Of a stretch of DNA of 64,000 nucleotides, positions 54,485 to 64,000 are shown piece after piece (within the stretch, counting starts at the first letter, position 1; each line of letters begins with the position of its first letter). The notes beneath the pieces were generated by a model that did not search any database, had not been told where the DNA came from, and saw only the letters and a program-made list of their open reading frames with translations. This stretch comes from Saprolegnia diclina VS20. Taxonomy: Eukaryota; Oomycota; Saprolegniomycetes; Saprolegniales; Saprolegniaceae. Position numbers and translations under genes: made by a program. The DNA lies in the NCBI RefSeq assembly GCF_000281045.1, contig NW_008246081.1:550122-614121 (forward strand). The letters run 5' to 3'.

Positions 54485-55999
54485 CTACGTAGTCCAGGGC
54501 TGGAAGCGCAATGTCAACGGCTTGTTGGGCACGAGCAGGAGCTGCAAAATAGGCTTGGGGTGCGTCTCTTCGGGGATCCACTGCATCTCCATGCGGCGAA
54601 CAAGGTGCGCGAGAGCGAGGTAAATTTCGGTCTCGGCCAAGCGACGGCCAATGCAGCTGCGCGAGCCCATGCCAAAGGGCAGTGTCGAGTACGCCTTCTT
54701 CTTCCGGGCGGCGGGTGTCGCATGGTCCCGGTCAATCCAGCGCTCGGGCTTGAAGATCTCGGGTTCGTCAAACACGGCGGGGTCGCGGCTCATCGTGTAC
54801 GTGGCCATCATGACGCTCGTGCCCTTCGGGATGTCGTAGCCGAGAACTGTCATGTCCTGGGAGAGAATCCGCTGGTTCGGATTAGCCGCCGGGTACAGGC
54901 GCAGGGTCTCCTTGACGACTGCTCGAATGTACGAGAGCTTTTCGTGGGCGGCCGCGTCAAATTCGGTGGCGCCGTCCAGTATCGACTCGACCTCGGCACG
55001 CATTTTGAGTTGGATCTCGCGGCTATGGGGCGACGTCGCAATGCAGTAGAGTGACCAGAGCAGTGCAATTGACGTCGTATCGACGCCGCCGAACAGAATC
55101 TCGATCGCCTGCGTGATCGCGTCCGTCTCGTCGAGCTCGGGCCGCTGCAGAAACATCGTGAGCAAGTCGGGCGCCGTGACCTCGGTCGACGCCAGCTTTT
55201 CTTGCACCATCTCGTGCCCCAAGCGGAAGATATAGTCCGAGTGCATGACGTGCTCCTTGTACGCCGGCAGTAGCTTGTACACAAAAAGTGGCGCCTTGGG
55301 CGGGACCGCCATGAGCTGCTGCGACGTCGCAAAGAAGCCGTCAACGGCGCTGATCAAGGCCTGGGCCGTCGGAGCGATCGGCGTCAAGTGGTCGGGCGAC
55401 AAGCAGCCCATGCGCTTCCCAAACACGAGCGACGAGACCGCTTCCAGCGCAAATGCCTTGGTGAGCAGCGTCACAGGCACCTCGCCCGTCGACGACGCAC
55501 TCGCTTGGGCGCAGACGCGCGCGGCGAGGTCGTTCGCAACAGCGTCGACACGCGGCACCCACGTGCCGACGTTGTGCGGCTGCAGCAAATGGGCGCCCAA
55601 ACTGAGCCGGTACTTCTTCCACACGGCATACTCGTTGGTGTTGGCGAGGCCCACGGGCAAGTTGCGCTCGTCCCGGTACAGCTTCCAAAAGTCAAAGGTC
55701 TGGCGCTGCGGCATCGCGCCTTCGTGCCGGTAGATCTCGGCGGCTGCGTCTGGGTCCGAAATACTGACCGTGTACGGCTGGAACGGCATAAAGCGGAGGC
55801 GGTAGATCGGGCCGAGCGACGTGTGGAGCTTGTGGAAGCGCTCAAAGAGCAGGCGGAACCCGTCACTCTCAGCAAAGTAAGCGTAGCTGCTGCGCAACGG
55901 ACCAAAGCCCGTCTCGGGCGCGACAGGGATGTCGCGGAGGCATGGGGCCGCCTCGGTGGCGACGGCGGCCAACGTCGACTTGAGGCGTGCGCGGAGCAT
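54485..55999 (-). CDS. Cytochrome P450, mitochondrial-type (copy 3)
   Basis: An intronless frame; ATG 55999 gives 504 residues beginning MLRARLKSTLAAVATEAAP, matching the leaders of the other two copies. I-helix FGGVDTTSIA, K-helix KETLRLYP, PERF region FKPERW, haem loop LPFGMGSRSCIGRRLAE. It is closest to copy 1: both have the GKRMGCLSPD block and PxQRQ/HL segments, so copies 1 and 3 are probably a more recent pair although 15 kb apart. The I-helix has Gly-Gly where the others have Ala-Gly before VDTT. The frame remains open upstream to 56389, adding up to 130 residues with no P450 character, so those are treated as 5' leader. Mitochondrial targeting and ferredoxin dependence are inferred. 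Confidence 0.93.
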   Translation of the reverse strand: MLRARLKSTLAAVATEAAPCLRDIPVAPETGFGPLRSSYAYFAESDGFRLLFERFHKLHTSLGPIYRLRFMPFQPYTVSISDPDAAAEIYRHEGAMPQRQTFDFWKLYRDERNLPVGLANTNEYAVWKKYRLSLGAHLLQPHNVGTWVPRVDAVANDLAARVCAQASASSTGEVPVTLLTKAFALEAVSSLVFGKRMGCLSPDHLTPIAPTAQALISAVDGFFATSQQLMAVPPKAPLFVYKLLPAYKEHVMHSDYIFRLGHEMVQEKLASTEVTAPDLLTMFLQRPELDETDAITQAIEILFGGVDTTSIALLWSLYCIATSPHSREIQLKMRAEVESILDGATEFDAAAHEKLSYIRAVVKETLRLYPAANPNQRILSQDMTVLGYDIPKGTSVMMATYTMSRDPAVFDEPEIFKPERWIDRDHATPAARKKKAYSTLPFGMGSRSCIGRRLAETEIYLALAHLVRRMEMQWIPEETHPKPILQLLLVPNKPLTLRFQPWTT

Positions 56000-56778
56000 C
56001 GAAAAATGCGACCAGTGGCCGAGAAGGCGCCAACTGATAGGACGAGCGCGATCTGACAATTGGGTCAGATTCTGGTTCGTACCCACACTTAATAGGTACA
56101 TGCCTGGAGCCCCAGTCGTGCGATCCCACCAGACGCACGTCAATAGCCTCGTTGAGAGAAGCGCCATAAAGTGCACAGTCGCCGCACTGTCCTGGTTGAA
56201 GGCCGCAAGCATTTCTCCAAAGATCGGTGCAGTTGCCGTTGACGACGCATTTTCATTGGCTAGCGTCGGCGAATCAGATTCCTTGAAACCTTCGATATTT
56301 CCGCGAGGGCGCGGGCGCCTTGCTTCGTGCTCGCTGTGTCCTCTCATGAAGTTGGACTCCTTTGCTCCAGTCCAGCATCCACTCCACACACTTGCTCTAC
56401 CTCAACGAACGGTCCCGCGAGCGCTGGCGCTATGTACCGGTAGAATTCGAAACTATCACAATTGCGAACGGTGGCGAGATCGTGCCACGTGCGTAGTAGC
56501 CGCAGATTTTTCGGTACGCGGGCGTGCTCGGGTGCAATGTCTGGCGCATGGCCGCGGCTTCGAGCGAATAGCGGTGGATGATTTGAGGGAAACAAAGTGG
56601 AGTCGCCTTCGGTGATAGCAGTTGAACTGGATCAGAGCCTGCTTGTGTACGGGTGGGACGACGCGCTGGCGATCGATTCACTTCCCGCCACAATTTTCAC
56701 GTCCGTACGGGTTATAAGACGACAAAATGAGGTCGGTCGAGACAAATTATTTGCGAAAAAACACTTGTAGTTTGGCAA
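56000..56778. other. Intergenic upstream of P450 copy 3
   Basis: About 780 bp between the P450 start and the 3' end of 2OG-like gene 2. The minus-strand frame contiguous with the P450 is open to 56389 but lacks domain features. No other gene, RNA or repeat recognised. Confidence 0.45.
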
Positions 56779-58695
56779 CTAGACCCGCCATTCGTTGGCG
56801 ACAACCGCTTGGTGTGGGGTTAGGGCTGTCGTCAGCAGCACCGCCAACGTGCCTTGAAACGCAGCGCTCGCATATTTCTTGCGCGCCGCACGCGCCACTG
56901 TCGCATCCATCGACGTACCGGCCGTCAAGAGTACCAAGTAGGCAACACCTGCGTCGTGTTCGGCGTCCAAGACGCAAAACCGGTCGATGGCGAGCGCCAG
57001 GTATGCGTGGCGCAAATGCATCGGCGTCGACGGGAGCGCCCACAAGGCAGCCGGAAGCGCCGGCGTGCCCCGCGGATGGAGCGCCATGACAGTAACAAGA
57101 CGTGGTGTATGCTGCAAAAAAGAGAGCACCGCGGCCACGACCGATGACGGCAGCCGAGTCGCCAATGTAGCTTCGGCCTCCGGCGCGACGAGAGTACGAT
57201 CGAGGCACGCCTCAAGACGCATGCCATCTACAAGCAAGGACGTATCGGGCGCGTAGTTTTGTACCCTCAGCTTTTGGAGCATGGTCTGCCACCACGCCAG
57301 CGCGATCGTCCGCACCTGATGCCGCGCCTCGGGCACGGCGTCCAAGAGCCGCGACAGCACGTCGAGGCGGAACGTCATGCTGGTCGTGTCGCGCAAGTGA
57401 TGAAGGAGCAGAAGCGACTGCGTTGCTCGGTACCGACGCGCTTCCGCAGTTGCGATCTCATCCGCCATGGCGTCAAATTCACGCCAGTGGCAACTCATCA
57501 AGAACGTGTTGACGAGGACGGCGTCGCCATAGGTATTGAGCGCCGACGCCAGAGTCAAGAGAACGGTGTCGGTGCGAAGACTTGGTTTGTGTACGTCCGA
57601 GAGCAAGTAGCGTGTCGCCACCACAATGAGCTCACGTGTCGAGCCGTACCCGAGGTCGTCGTCCACGTCACCACGCACAGCGTCATCCAGTAAGCGAAGC
57701 GTGCGATCGAATCCAAGGACACAGACGCGAAGCATTTTGGGCCAAAAGACGAGGTACGCGTGAAAGGCAGGAACGTCCAGTGTAGCGCCGACGTCGAGGT
57801 CGATGAGCGCTTTGAGGGGCCGATCCCGGCACGCGTCTCGCACGATGGCCGGCGTCTTACATGCCGGATGGAACGACTCGGGCATGAACGCCGCATTCTC
57901 CAGTGCATTGCCTCGACCTCCTGCGCGGACAAATGCCACGTCAAAGCGTTTTTTTGCAAGCAGCCAGTCCACGAGCGCCTTGTCGCGGCCTCCTAGTGTC
58001 CCAAACGACGGTGCTGTACACGGTGTCTCGAGCACCGCCGCCACCGCCACGTGCGGCTGGCCCGCGTGCTTGACGATGGCCCGTTCGAGATAGTCGATCG
58101 AAGGCAGCGATGGCGGGCCAAACAGCCGCGTACCTAACGACGTAGGCTCGTAGACGGCATGGTACACGACGACGCCGCGGTGACCCGACACGATGGGCGC
58201 CACCGAGACTGCGCAGGCGTTGAAGAAGGCGATGGTGTGTCCATCAAGCGCGTCATACGTTGTCGTCCGGCTGTCACAAGATATGGTGACGGCCCCGCCG
58301 ACACTATCGGACGGCAGAAAATACACCAGCGTCGCAAAGGCCTCGGCTGGATAGGTTGCTGGCGTTAACGCCAACGCGGACCCGACGCTGTCAATGGCCA
58401 CATGGGCAAATTCGAAGCGATTGCTGGCGGTGCTGCCGACAAGCTCATGGACAGCCTTGTGGCATTGGTTGGCGTCCGCAAAATCGGGTGGAACCGCCGA
58501 GTCGATGACAACGGTTGCGTGGTTGGCCAACTGCGACGAGAGCGCAGCGAGCGACGCTGGTGAGAGCGGCCACGTGACGTCGACGCCGCCTACGCTCATG
58601 TGCTTCTCCATAAGGCTCGCGACGGATGACGCGCCGTTGTCGCAGCGGACGCACTGGGGCATCCGGACGCGTTGCGCCAGCTCGGCCAGACTCAT
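56779..58695 (-). CDS. 2OG-Fe(II) oxygenase-like protein, apparently without iron ligands (paralogue 2)
   Basis: An intronless frame. I choose ATG 58695, giving 638 residues beginning MSLAELAQRVRMPQC, which lines up with MADADLFAYVQGIMLPHC of paralogue 1; ATGs at 58701 and 58806 are in frame. The two proteins are colinear throughout: VDVTWPLSPASLAAL; FATLVYFLPSDSVGGAVTI; VSVAPIVSGHRGVVVY; SFGTLGGRDKALVDWLL; AYLVFWPKMLRVCVLGFDR; and an ALPAALWALP segment near the C-terminus. As in paralogue 1 the oxygenase-like core keeps the 2OG-type Arg but shows no HxD, and the distal His position is AVSV. Conservation of the long C-terminal region suggests it carries the main function, which I cannot identify. 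Codon use is like the neighbours, so both look like working genes. Confidence 0.75.
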   Translation of the reverse strand: MSLAELAQRVRMPQCVRCDNGASSVASLMEKHMSVGGVDVTWPLSPASLAALSSQLANHATVVIDSAVPPDFADANQCHKAVHELVGSTASNRFEFAHVAIDSVGSALALTPATYPAEAFATLVYFLPSDSVGGAVTISCDSRTTTYDALDGHTIAFFNACAVSVAPIVSGHRGVVVYHAVYEPTSLGTRLFGPPSLPSIDYLERAIVKHAGQPHVAVAAVLETPCTAPSFGTLGGRDKALVDWLLAKKRFDVAFVRAGGRGNALENAAFMPESFHPACKTPAIVRDACRDRPLKALIDLDVGATLDVPAFHAYLVFWPKMLRVCVLGFDRTLRLLDDAVRGDVDDDLGYGSTRELIVVATRYLLSDVHKPSLRTDTVLLTLASALNTYGDAVLVNTFLMSCHWREFDAMADEIATAEARRYRATQSLLLLHHLRDTTSMTFRLDVLSRLLDAVPEARHQVRTIALAWWQTMLQKLRVQNYAPDTSLLVDGMRLEACLDRTLVAPEAEATLATRLPSSVVAAVLSFLQHTPRLVTVMALHPRGTPALPAALWALPSTPMHLRHAYLALAIDRFCVLDAEHDAGVAYLVLLTAGTSMDATVARAARKKYASAAFQGTLAVLLTTALTPHQAVVANEWRV

Positions 58696-59311
58696 GACCA
58701 TCTTTGCTGTGTGCCATTTCGCACACTCCGCAAGTCGAACAACATTCCTGAAAGCGTGAGTGATGGTGTTTTGGTGATGCCACTCTGCCAGCTCACACTG
58801 CCGCATCGCGGTGTCCCTGGAAGCGAAGACTGGGGATCACATTGGTGGGGCTGCTGTTGAGAAGACTGTTTGAACGAGGGTAGGTTCGAACTACGTACAG
58901 CGTCCAAGCGCTAATATGATGAACTGGAGGCGTGGTACAGTGACATTGCTGATCGGACGCTGTCGGCAAATGCCATCATGACAAGACGATGGGGCTCGCT
59001 TGAACCGAGTCCCAAAAGATGCAAGTCTTGCCTAGTATCAGACCCACGCTCGAATATCCTGGGAAATGATAATGACCTGTGCTCGGTGAGATTGCAGCAG
59101 CGTATCAATGAGAAACGTACCCTTGATCACCATCGACAGTAGTCACGCGATTGTAGGTTTGTAAAATCCAAGAGCACGATCCCGTCAGTCGACATTTCCT
59201 CACGTCAACTGGGACAAAGCTTCTTCGCTAAAGTTAGCTCACAAGTCGGCGCTTGATTGAAACGAACGCGGCGCGAATGGAGTCGACCAACAATGGTCTG
59301 GACGCCTCTCG
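58696..59311. other. Divergent promoter region, 2OG-like gene 2 / CFAP100
   Basis: About 615 bp without a supported gene. Short overlapping frames on both strands lack domain or splice support. No motif stands out except a run of mixed AT-rich sequence near 59090-59180. Confidence 0.4.
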
Positions 59312-61038
59312 ATGATTGCGGAGGCTAAGGGCAATGTAGACAGCGCGTCCAGCGCCAACCCGTTCACGCTGCCGTCGGACGAAGAGGTCTTTCGTATGCG
59401 CGACGACATCAAGCGCCGCAAGGACGAGGACCGTGAGCGCAATGCGCGGCTCAAGATCCACGAAAAGCTCACCAACTCGTCCAAGCGCGGCAACATTCGC
59501 CGGTTCAAATTCGACGACAGCGTCCGTCCCTGTACCTCGTCTTGCGTTTTCACATATATTTGACGTGCAGGCGCCCGACATGGTCAACGTCGCCCAGTCC
59601 AAGCAGACGCGGGGGCTCGTCGCGGCGGCGACCGCGGCCATCTCGAGCGACCGCCGCCGGGAGAAGGAGAACATGGCCGACTTTATTGCGAAGAAGCGGG
59701 AAATGTTCCTTGTCCAGGTCGGAAATCCTCGACAACCAACAACATGTCATGGCCGCACCGTAGATGTCGCTCGACACCAAGCGCGAAGAGATTCGGAAGC
59801 TCGAAGAGAAGGCGCAGCTCAAAGAAGAGGCGCTCAAGAAGAGCGAGCTCATGCTCGAGGAAGACGCCGTGCGCTTCGACACGTTCCTCAAGGAGAACGA
59901 CAAGAAGGCGCACGAAGCCATCAAGAAGGCCGAGAAGGAAACCAAAGCCAAAGCCGACCGCGTCCAGGAGATCAAAAAGCTCAACCAGCAAATCCAGCTC
60001 GTGCAAAGCGACATGTCCAAGCTCAAGGAGCAGCTCGACGACTGCCTGAAATACAAGGCGTTTCTCGACGAGCTCACGCCGCCCGAGTGGGAAGCCGAGC
60101 AAATGGAGCGCAAGAAGAAGCGGCAGCAAGATCGCTTGCGGAAGAAGAAGGCCAAGGCCATGGCCGAGTGGGAAGCGATCCGCGGCCGAGCGCTCGCCGA
60201 GCAAGAGGAGCGGGATCGCGCGGCCGAGCGGGCGGCCGAAAAGGACGGCAAGAGCAAGAAAAAGGCCGAGAAACCCAAAGCGGCGGTCGCGTCCAGCGCT
60301 GTGCCGCCCATGCCCGCGGTCGACGACATGGCGGCCACGAGCAGCGGCGAAGAGCTGCCCATGTACTTTCAGAACCCGCAGCAGCTGCTCGACATCTTTA
60401 CAGCGCTCGAAGAAAGCAACTTGTTTTTGATTCAAAACAGTCAAGAGACGGAGCAGTCGCTCGAAGAGCTCAAGCAAAATTACCGCGAGACCAAGAAAAA
60501 AATGAACAAAAAGACCCAAGTGCTCAAACAAAACATTGACGACCTCCGCGAGCAAATCAACGCCGAAGACGAGAAGGCCAACCATCTACGGCAGCGCGCC
60601 ATGGCCGGGACTGGCGAAAACGTCCAAGAGCGCATGCTGCAAGAACTCCACGACAAGGTCCTCGAAGTGTACCAGCGCTGCGGGTTCGAAGCCGACTCGA
60701 ACCCGAACACGCTCTTCATGCTCACGGACCTTGAGGCGCGGCTCGAAGATTTGCTCAGCGCGATCGAGCACATGCCCGAGGACTATGTCGTCAAAGCCGA
60801 GAAGGAAAAGGAAAAGGAGCGCCGCGAACGCGTGCGGCAAGAGCGCATTGCGCAGCAAACCAAAATGTACGAAGAGCGCATGAAGAAGTCCATGGAACGC
60901 AGCATGCAAGCGCCCAAAAAGCGCAAGGGCCGCCAAGTCATGTGGCGGTCGCAGCCCCAGCGACAGATCAAACAGCAAGACAACGACAACCACGTCAACG
61001 ACGACGACCAAGCCGACCAACAACACTTTCGGTGGTAA
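59312..61038 (+). CDS. CFAP100: Cilia- and flagella-associated protein 100 (CCDC37/MIA1 homologue)
   Basis: Three exons (59312-59521, 59571-59717, 59764-61038) with introns of 49 and 46 bp encode 543 residues. The first exon has NPFTLPSDEEVFRMRDD, equivalent to NPFKLPND..MFRLRD of human CFAP100. Next come KENMADFIAKKREMFLVQ and then DTKREEIRKLEEKA, which open the DUF4200 coiled-coil domain. KAEKETKAKADRVQEIKKL, FLDELTPPEWEAE and PQQLLDIFTALEESNLFLIQNSQE follow the family closely. Almost the whole protein is charged coiled coil. In Chlamydomonas the homologue MIA1 works with MIA2 (CFAP73) in the modifier-of-inner-arms complex that links inner dynein arm f to the axoneme. Its presence shows the organism builds motile flagella, as expected for zoospores. 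Confidence 0.93.
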
Positions 61039-61366
61039 CCCTGTTTATAAACGATAGTCCCGCTTCGTTTGCAGCGTATTTTGATGCACAGACAATATAT
61101 ACACAATGCTCGATTGACCAAACAACATTAGTGTCAAGCCAAAAGCCGTCGAATGCATTCACGAGGTGGTGGCTGGTGTACATTCTTAGCACCATGGAAA
61201 CGAAAATGAAGCCACTTCCGTCTCTTGACACGTTGGCGGTGCCGCCATGCATACCGGTGCACAAAATGGCGGCGCCAAGATGGCACGGTCGACCACGCGC
61301 CCTTGTCACGCAACTGTCTCGAACTCCGTGGCGTCGACATTGACGCCCCGAATTAGCACTTGTGAA
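61039..61366. other. Intergenic between CFAP100 and EF-hand-like gene
   Basis: About 330 bp, AT-rich just after the CFAP100 stop (3' end) and otherwise featureless. No gene supported. Confidence 0.4.
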
Positions 61367-62678
61367 ATGGCGCCAACGTTCCGCAACGACATTCGCAACG
61401 TCGGGGGCCGTGATGGCATCTACGATGAGAAGGTCAACCACCAGCTCAAGCTCATGAGCATCAACCCTATCGCAGGTATCTTCCGGTATCCTAGTTAGCG
61501 TCGATGCTGTCGCCTCATATAGGCAGCACGGTGACGCGACCACCGCTCTCGCCCCTCGCGCGGCTTCGTACGCAGAGTGTTTTTGCGATTGCGCCGTCTC
61601 ACACCCGATAGGAGCCCAACGCCGTCACTTGCCACCGCGAAATACGACCCCCACCCCCTTGTACAGTCTGCTTCCATAAGAAGCGACAACGACTACGTTT
61701 TGATAGCGCCAAACGACTGAGTCGAAATCGCAAGTCCCAAGAGCGCCACGAGACACGCGAACACCTCCAGAACATCCACGTCATGATGAAGAAGATTCTG
61801 TGTTACGACGCTGTAGCTGCTCCTACTGCTTTGCTTCTCGGTCACGGGTTTGGTAGAAAAAGCCTGTCGTCGCAGCGAGCCCGCGCCCCCCCAAAGCACC
61901 CGACGACCTCGCCCTTGTGTGGCGCAATGGGTTTAGCCTGCCAGTACCAACAACCACGTGGGCACAGGTGGTACATACGAATGGTGTTAGGATACGGTGG
62001 CCCCCGCTATCGACGTGGAAGCCTCGCGTCGTCTCTATCTGACCAAACAGTAGAGCGGCGCTTCGATTTCGAGTCGCAAATGTGCTCGTAGAGTGGAGGC
62101 CGCGCCAAAACCCCCCGTTGGCATCCGCGCGCAGTCCCCGCGCCCCAAGTCGAGCCCGTGCATGCGGTCGTCGAGTCACCTCCACATCGTAAGCAGCGTC
62201 CGTTTTGTCGGCTCTCATGTCTCGTAGCTCATTCCCGCGCTCGAAGCCTACATGTCGAGCCATCGACTGCATGTGCTCGGGCTCTTTGGCACGGAGAATG
62301 CCAGCGGCGATGGCGCAGTGAGCGCCTACAACCTACGCCAAGTGCTCTTTGGCTTGGGCCTTGGATGGTCCCAGACCGACGTTGGATCATATTTTCAGTA
62401 TGGCTCCTGACATCATCGGTGTAGATCACGGTGCTCATTCGCGCCTTGGATCCAGCAGAAGAAGGGCGCATCCACCCGTCCACCATGGAAGCGCTCTTGC
62501 GCCGCTTCCGTCGACCTGTCCCCGACGCGACGCCGCCCAGCTCCCATCGTCAGCGGTGCGTTAGGATGACGGAATCACGCGCTCAAGTCCATGGAATAGG
62601 AGCGTTGCGTCCGCGTCCTTGTCTGGTCGGCGCTTCTTACTGCCCACGCCGCCGCCGCGCCTGCCGTCATCGTCCTAA
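61367..62678 (+). CDS. Small intron-rich EF-hand-like protein
   Basis: The start ATG 61367 (MAPTFRNDIRNVGG) and the 3' half are well supported; the middle is not. From 62097 onward an exon ending SSSHLHI joins across a canonical 39-bp GTAAG intron to LIPALEAYMSSHRLHVLGLF, GTENASGDGAVSAYNLRQVL, then across 46 bp to ITVLIRALDPAEEGRIHPST and MEALLRRFRRP, and across 44 bp to RRFLLPTPPPRLPSSS with TAA at 62676-62678. The GTENASGDGAVSAYNL and DPAEEGRIHPSTME loops look like a degenerate EF-hand pair, each followed by a helix. Central exons, such as those carrying HLQNIHVMMKKI (about 61768-61800) and ALVWRNGFSLPVPTTTW (about 61908-61960), are plausible, but their junctions are ambiguous. Calcium binding is uncertain because acidic loop residues are incomplete. 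Convergent with the kinase, 65 bp away. Confidence 0.55.
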
Positions 62679-62743
62679 CTCTACATGGTTTGCGCACAAA
62701 TAGTCTAAATACAAAGTCGACGTGTCATATTTTGTGGGATGCG

Positions 62744-64000
62744 TTAGCCGGACGCGGTGGCTTGGCTCGCTTGCAGAAAGTTGGTCAGGACAGAGACGAT
62801 GGTCGCGGCGTCCGGGCGACACGACGCTTCCTTGTCCCAGCAGCTCGTGATGAGGTCCTTGAGCGGCTACCGATTTGTGTGTGGAAAGCGTCGACACCAT
62901 ACGAGTTTGTACCGTCGGGATGTTGGCGGAGATGGTCGGGCGCTTGTTTTCTTGGATGACGGCCATCGCGACAAGCGCCGCTGGCGTGTCAGCGAACGGG
63001 ACCGACGCCTCGCAGATCTCCCACATGACGATGCCAAAACTGTAAATGTCGGCGCTCACAGAGTACGTCTGCGACACAATCACCTCGCTACAGCGCGCAT
63101 GAGAGCGAGACGAGTCTCTGCATCGTACGGAGCCATCCATTGGTACGTGCCGCAGCACCGCGTCATAAACTCGTTCTCGAGCGCGACCTTGGCAATGCCA
63201 AAGTCTAGAGTCCATCGCATCCCAGACCAAGGACGCGCAACAGCACGTACCCGCGAGCTTGACACGCCCTTCGTCCGTGATGAGAAGGTTCCTACCATCA
63301 AACAAGATCGAAACCGTGCCTCCAACAGCGTATCGTACAGCGACTTGAGGTCGCGGTGCACAATGTTGAACGAATGCAGAAACTGAAGGCCGCGCGCCAC
63401 GTCCATCTACACGATCCTTGTGCGATGCGATAGCGATGTGCCGTACGATCATTTGCAGCCGCTTCTGCCACGTGTTGGGGAACGGCGGAATTTTCTTGGT
63501 CGGGTCTTGGGACCCGTTGATTTGCTCGCTAGTAGCCGCCATGAGACACATGTGCGAAGTACGAGCGCGACGCACAAGAGCGAGAAAGGAAGGTACTCGA
63601 ACACGATACTACGCGGTGTCGTGCACACAGCGAGCAAGAGGACAATGCATGGGTGGCATCCGAGGTGCGTCATCATGGTCACTTCGTGCTTGAACTCCTT
63701 ATTGACTTGTTCTGCATTGAGCGACGAAAACCTACTCGATGTGATTTCTATCAACGTATCAAGATACACCCGCTCACTTTTTGATGGCCACTTCGGTGCC
63801 CCGCCAGATCGCCTTGTATACCTTGCAGCTACCATGCGTGTGTCTCGCACACAGTCGTCGCAATCATTGCAGCGGAGTCGTACCTGGAGCCGACACCAAT
63901 GCACTTCTCCAGTTTGACATCCTACGTTCTTTGTAAGCTGTCGATTCTCTTGCTACGGAGGTACCTCGATTTTGATTTCGCGCAATGTCGCCTCGTCGGA
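62744..64000 (-). CDS. Protein kinase, TKL-like (N-terminus beyond window)
   Basis: Many short introns interrupt the frame. Reading exons in order from the right edge: EIKIE|DVKLEKCIGVGSS (glycine loop), KVYKAIWRGTEVAIKK (catalytic Lys), FSSLNAEQVNKEFKHEV (helix C Glu), HPCIVLLLAV, KRLQMIMDVARGLQFLHS, FNIVHRDLKSLNLLI (catalytic loop), GRVKLADFGIAK, CGTYQWMAPEVIV, SADIYSFGIVMWEIC, and PLKDLITSCWDKEASCRPD before the stop at 62746-62744. The HRDLKSLN loop and GTYxWMAPE are typical of tyrosine-kinase-like Ser/Thr kinases, a family greatly expanded in oomycetes, often with extracellular or ankyrin N-termini. All catalytic residues are present. Upstream domains lie outside the window. Junctions at 63240ish-63300 and 63100ish are inferred from phase and GT-AG. 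Confidence 0.85.

Noticed and set aside
56000-56389. Possible 130-residue N-terminal extension of P450 copy 3
   Set aside because: Open frame only; it has no P450 similarity and would bury the mitochondrial leader that all three copies share.
1-64000. CRISPR arrays, bacterial operons, insertion sequences, integrated viral genes
   Set aside because: No regular repeat-spacer array, no ribosome-binding-site-spaced operons, no transposase, integrase, reverse transcriptase or capsid-like frame was seen on either strand.

Overview
This window is gene-dense nuclear DNA from a eukaryote. It is most likely a flagellated oomycete, probably of the Saprolegniales; that placement is inference from several signals and the species cannot be named. 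The signals are: GC-rich coding sequence; many very short introns (about 39-57 bp), most starting GTAC/GTGCG and ending TAG; convergent genes only tens of bases apart; axonemal genes (CFAP100, a probable microtubule inner protein); a large multi-pass membrane protein with repeated modules; a full-size PDR/ABCG transporter; three P450s with mitochondrial-type presequences; and three large armadillo-repeat proteins. I reconstructed 29 protein-coding genes by following reading frames across GT-AG introns. There is no bacterial-type operon, CRISPR array, rRNA or convincing tRNA.

Layout. 1-3 kb: a giant membrane protein running off the left edge (-). 3.3-7.8 kb: glucosamine-6-phosphate deaminase (+), PAF1 (+) and TFIIE-alpha (-), the last two convergent. 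8.1-11.4 kb: GNAT acetyltransferase (-), BAHD-type acyltransferase (+), small axonemal-type protein (-). 11.7-21.4 kb: a tandem pair of about 1,520-residue ARM-repeat paralogues (+). 21.4-25.3 kb: LRR protein and coiled-coil protein whose ORFs overlap by ATGA (-), a globin-like protein (-), a UPF0739/C1orf74 homologue (+). 25.4-32.1 kb: TRMT2A-type tRNA methyltransferase with a beta-propeller-like insertion (-), MMADHC homologue (+), XPD/ERCC2 helicase (+). 33-43 kb: PDR ABC transporter (+) and two mitochondrial-type P450s separated by about 2.5 kb of non-coding DNA. 43.2-52 kb: a third ARM protein (-), a divergent pair of C2-domain genes (one with a polyglutamine tract), and ubinuclein (-). 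52.3-58.7 kb: two 2OG-oxygenase-like paralogues that appear to have lost their iron ligands, flanking a third P450 (all -). 59.3-64 kb: CFAP100 (+), an intron-rich EF-hand-like gene (+), and a TKL kinase running off the right edge (-).

Functional picture. Several genes belong to core nuclear machinery (PAF1 elongation complex, TFIIE and XPD of the transcription/repair apparatus, ubinuclein of the H3.3 chaperone complex). Others fit zoospore motility, small-molecule oxidation and export (P450s, ABC transporter, acyl/acetyltransferases) and cofactor or tRNA metabolism. They are not an obvious pathway cluster; proximity looks like ordinary eukaryotic gene order plus local duplication. The observations most worth following are the propeller-like insertion in TRMT2A, the paired pseudo-oxygenases, the patchy near-identity of the ARM tandem pair, and a repeated CCGGATAC promoter motif.
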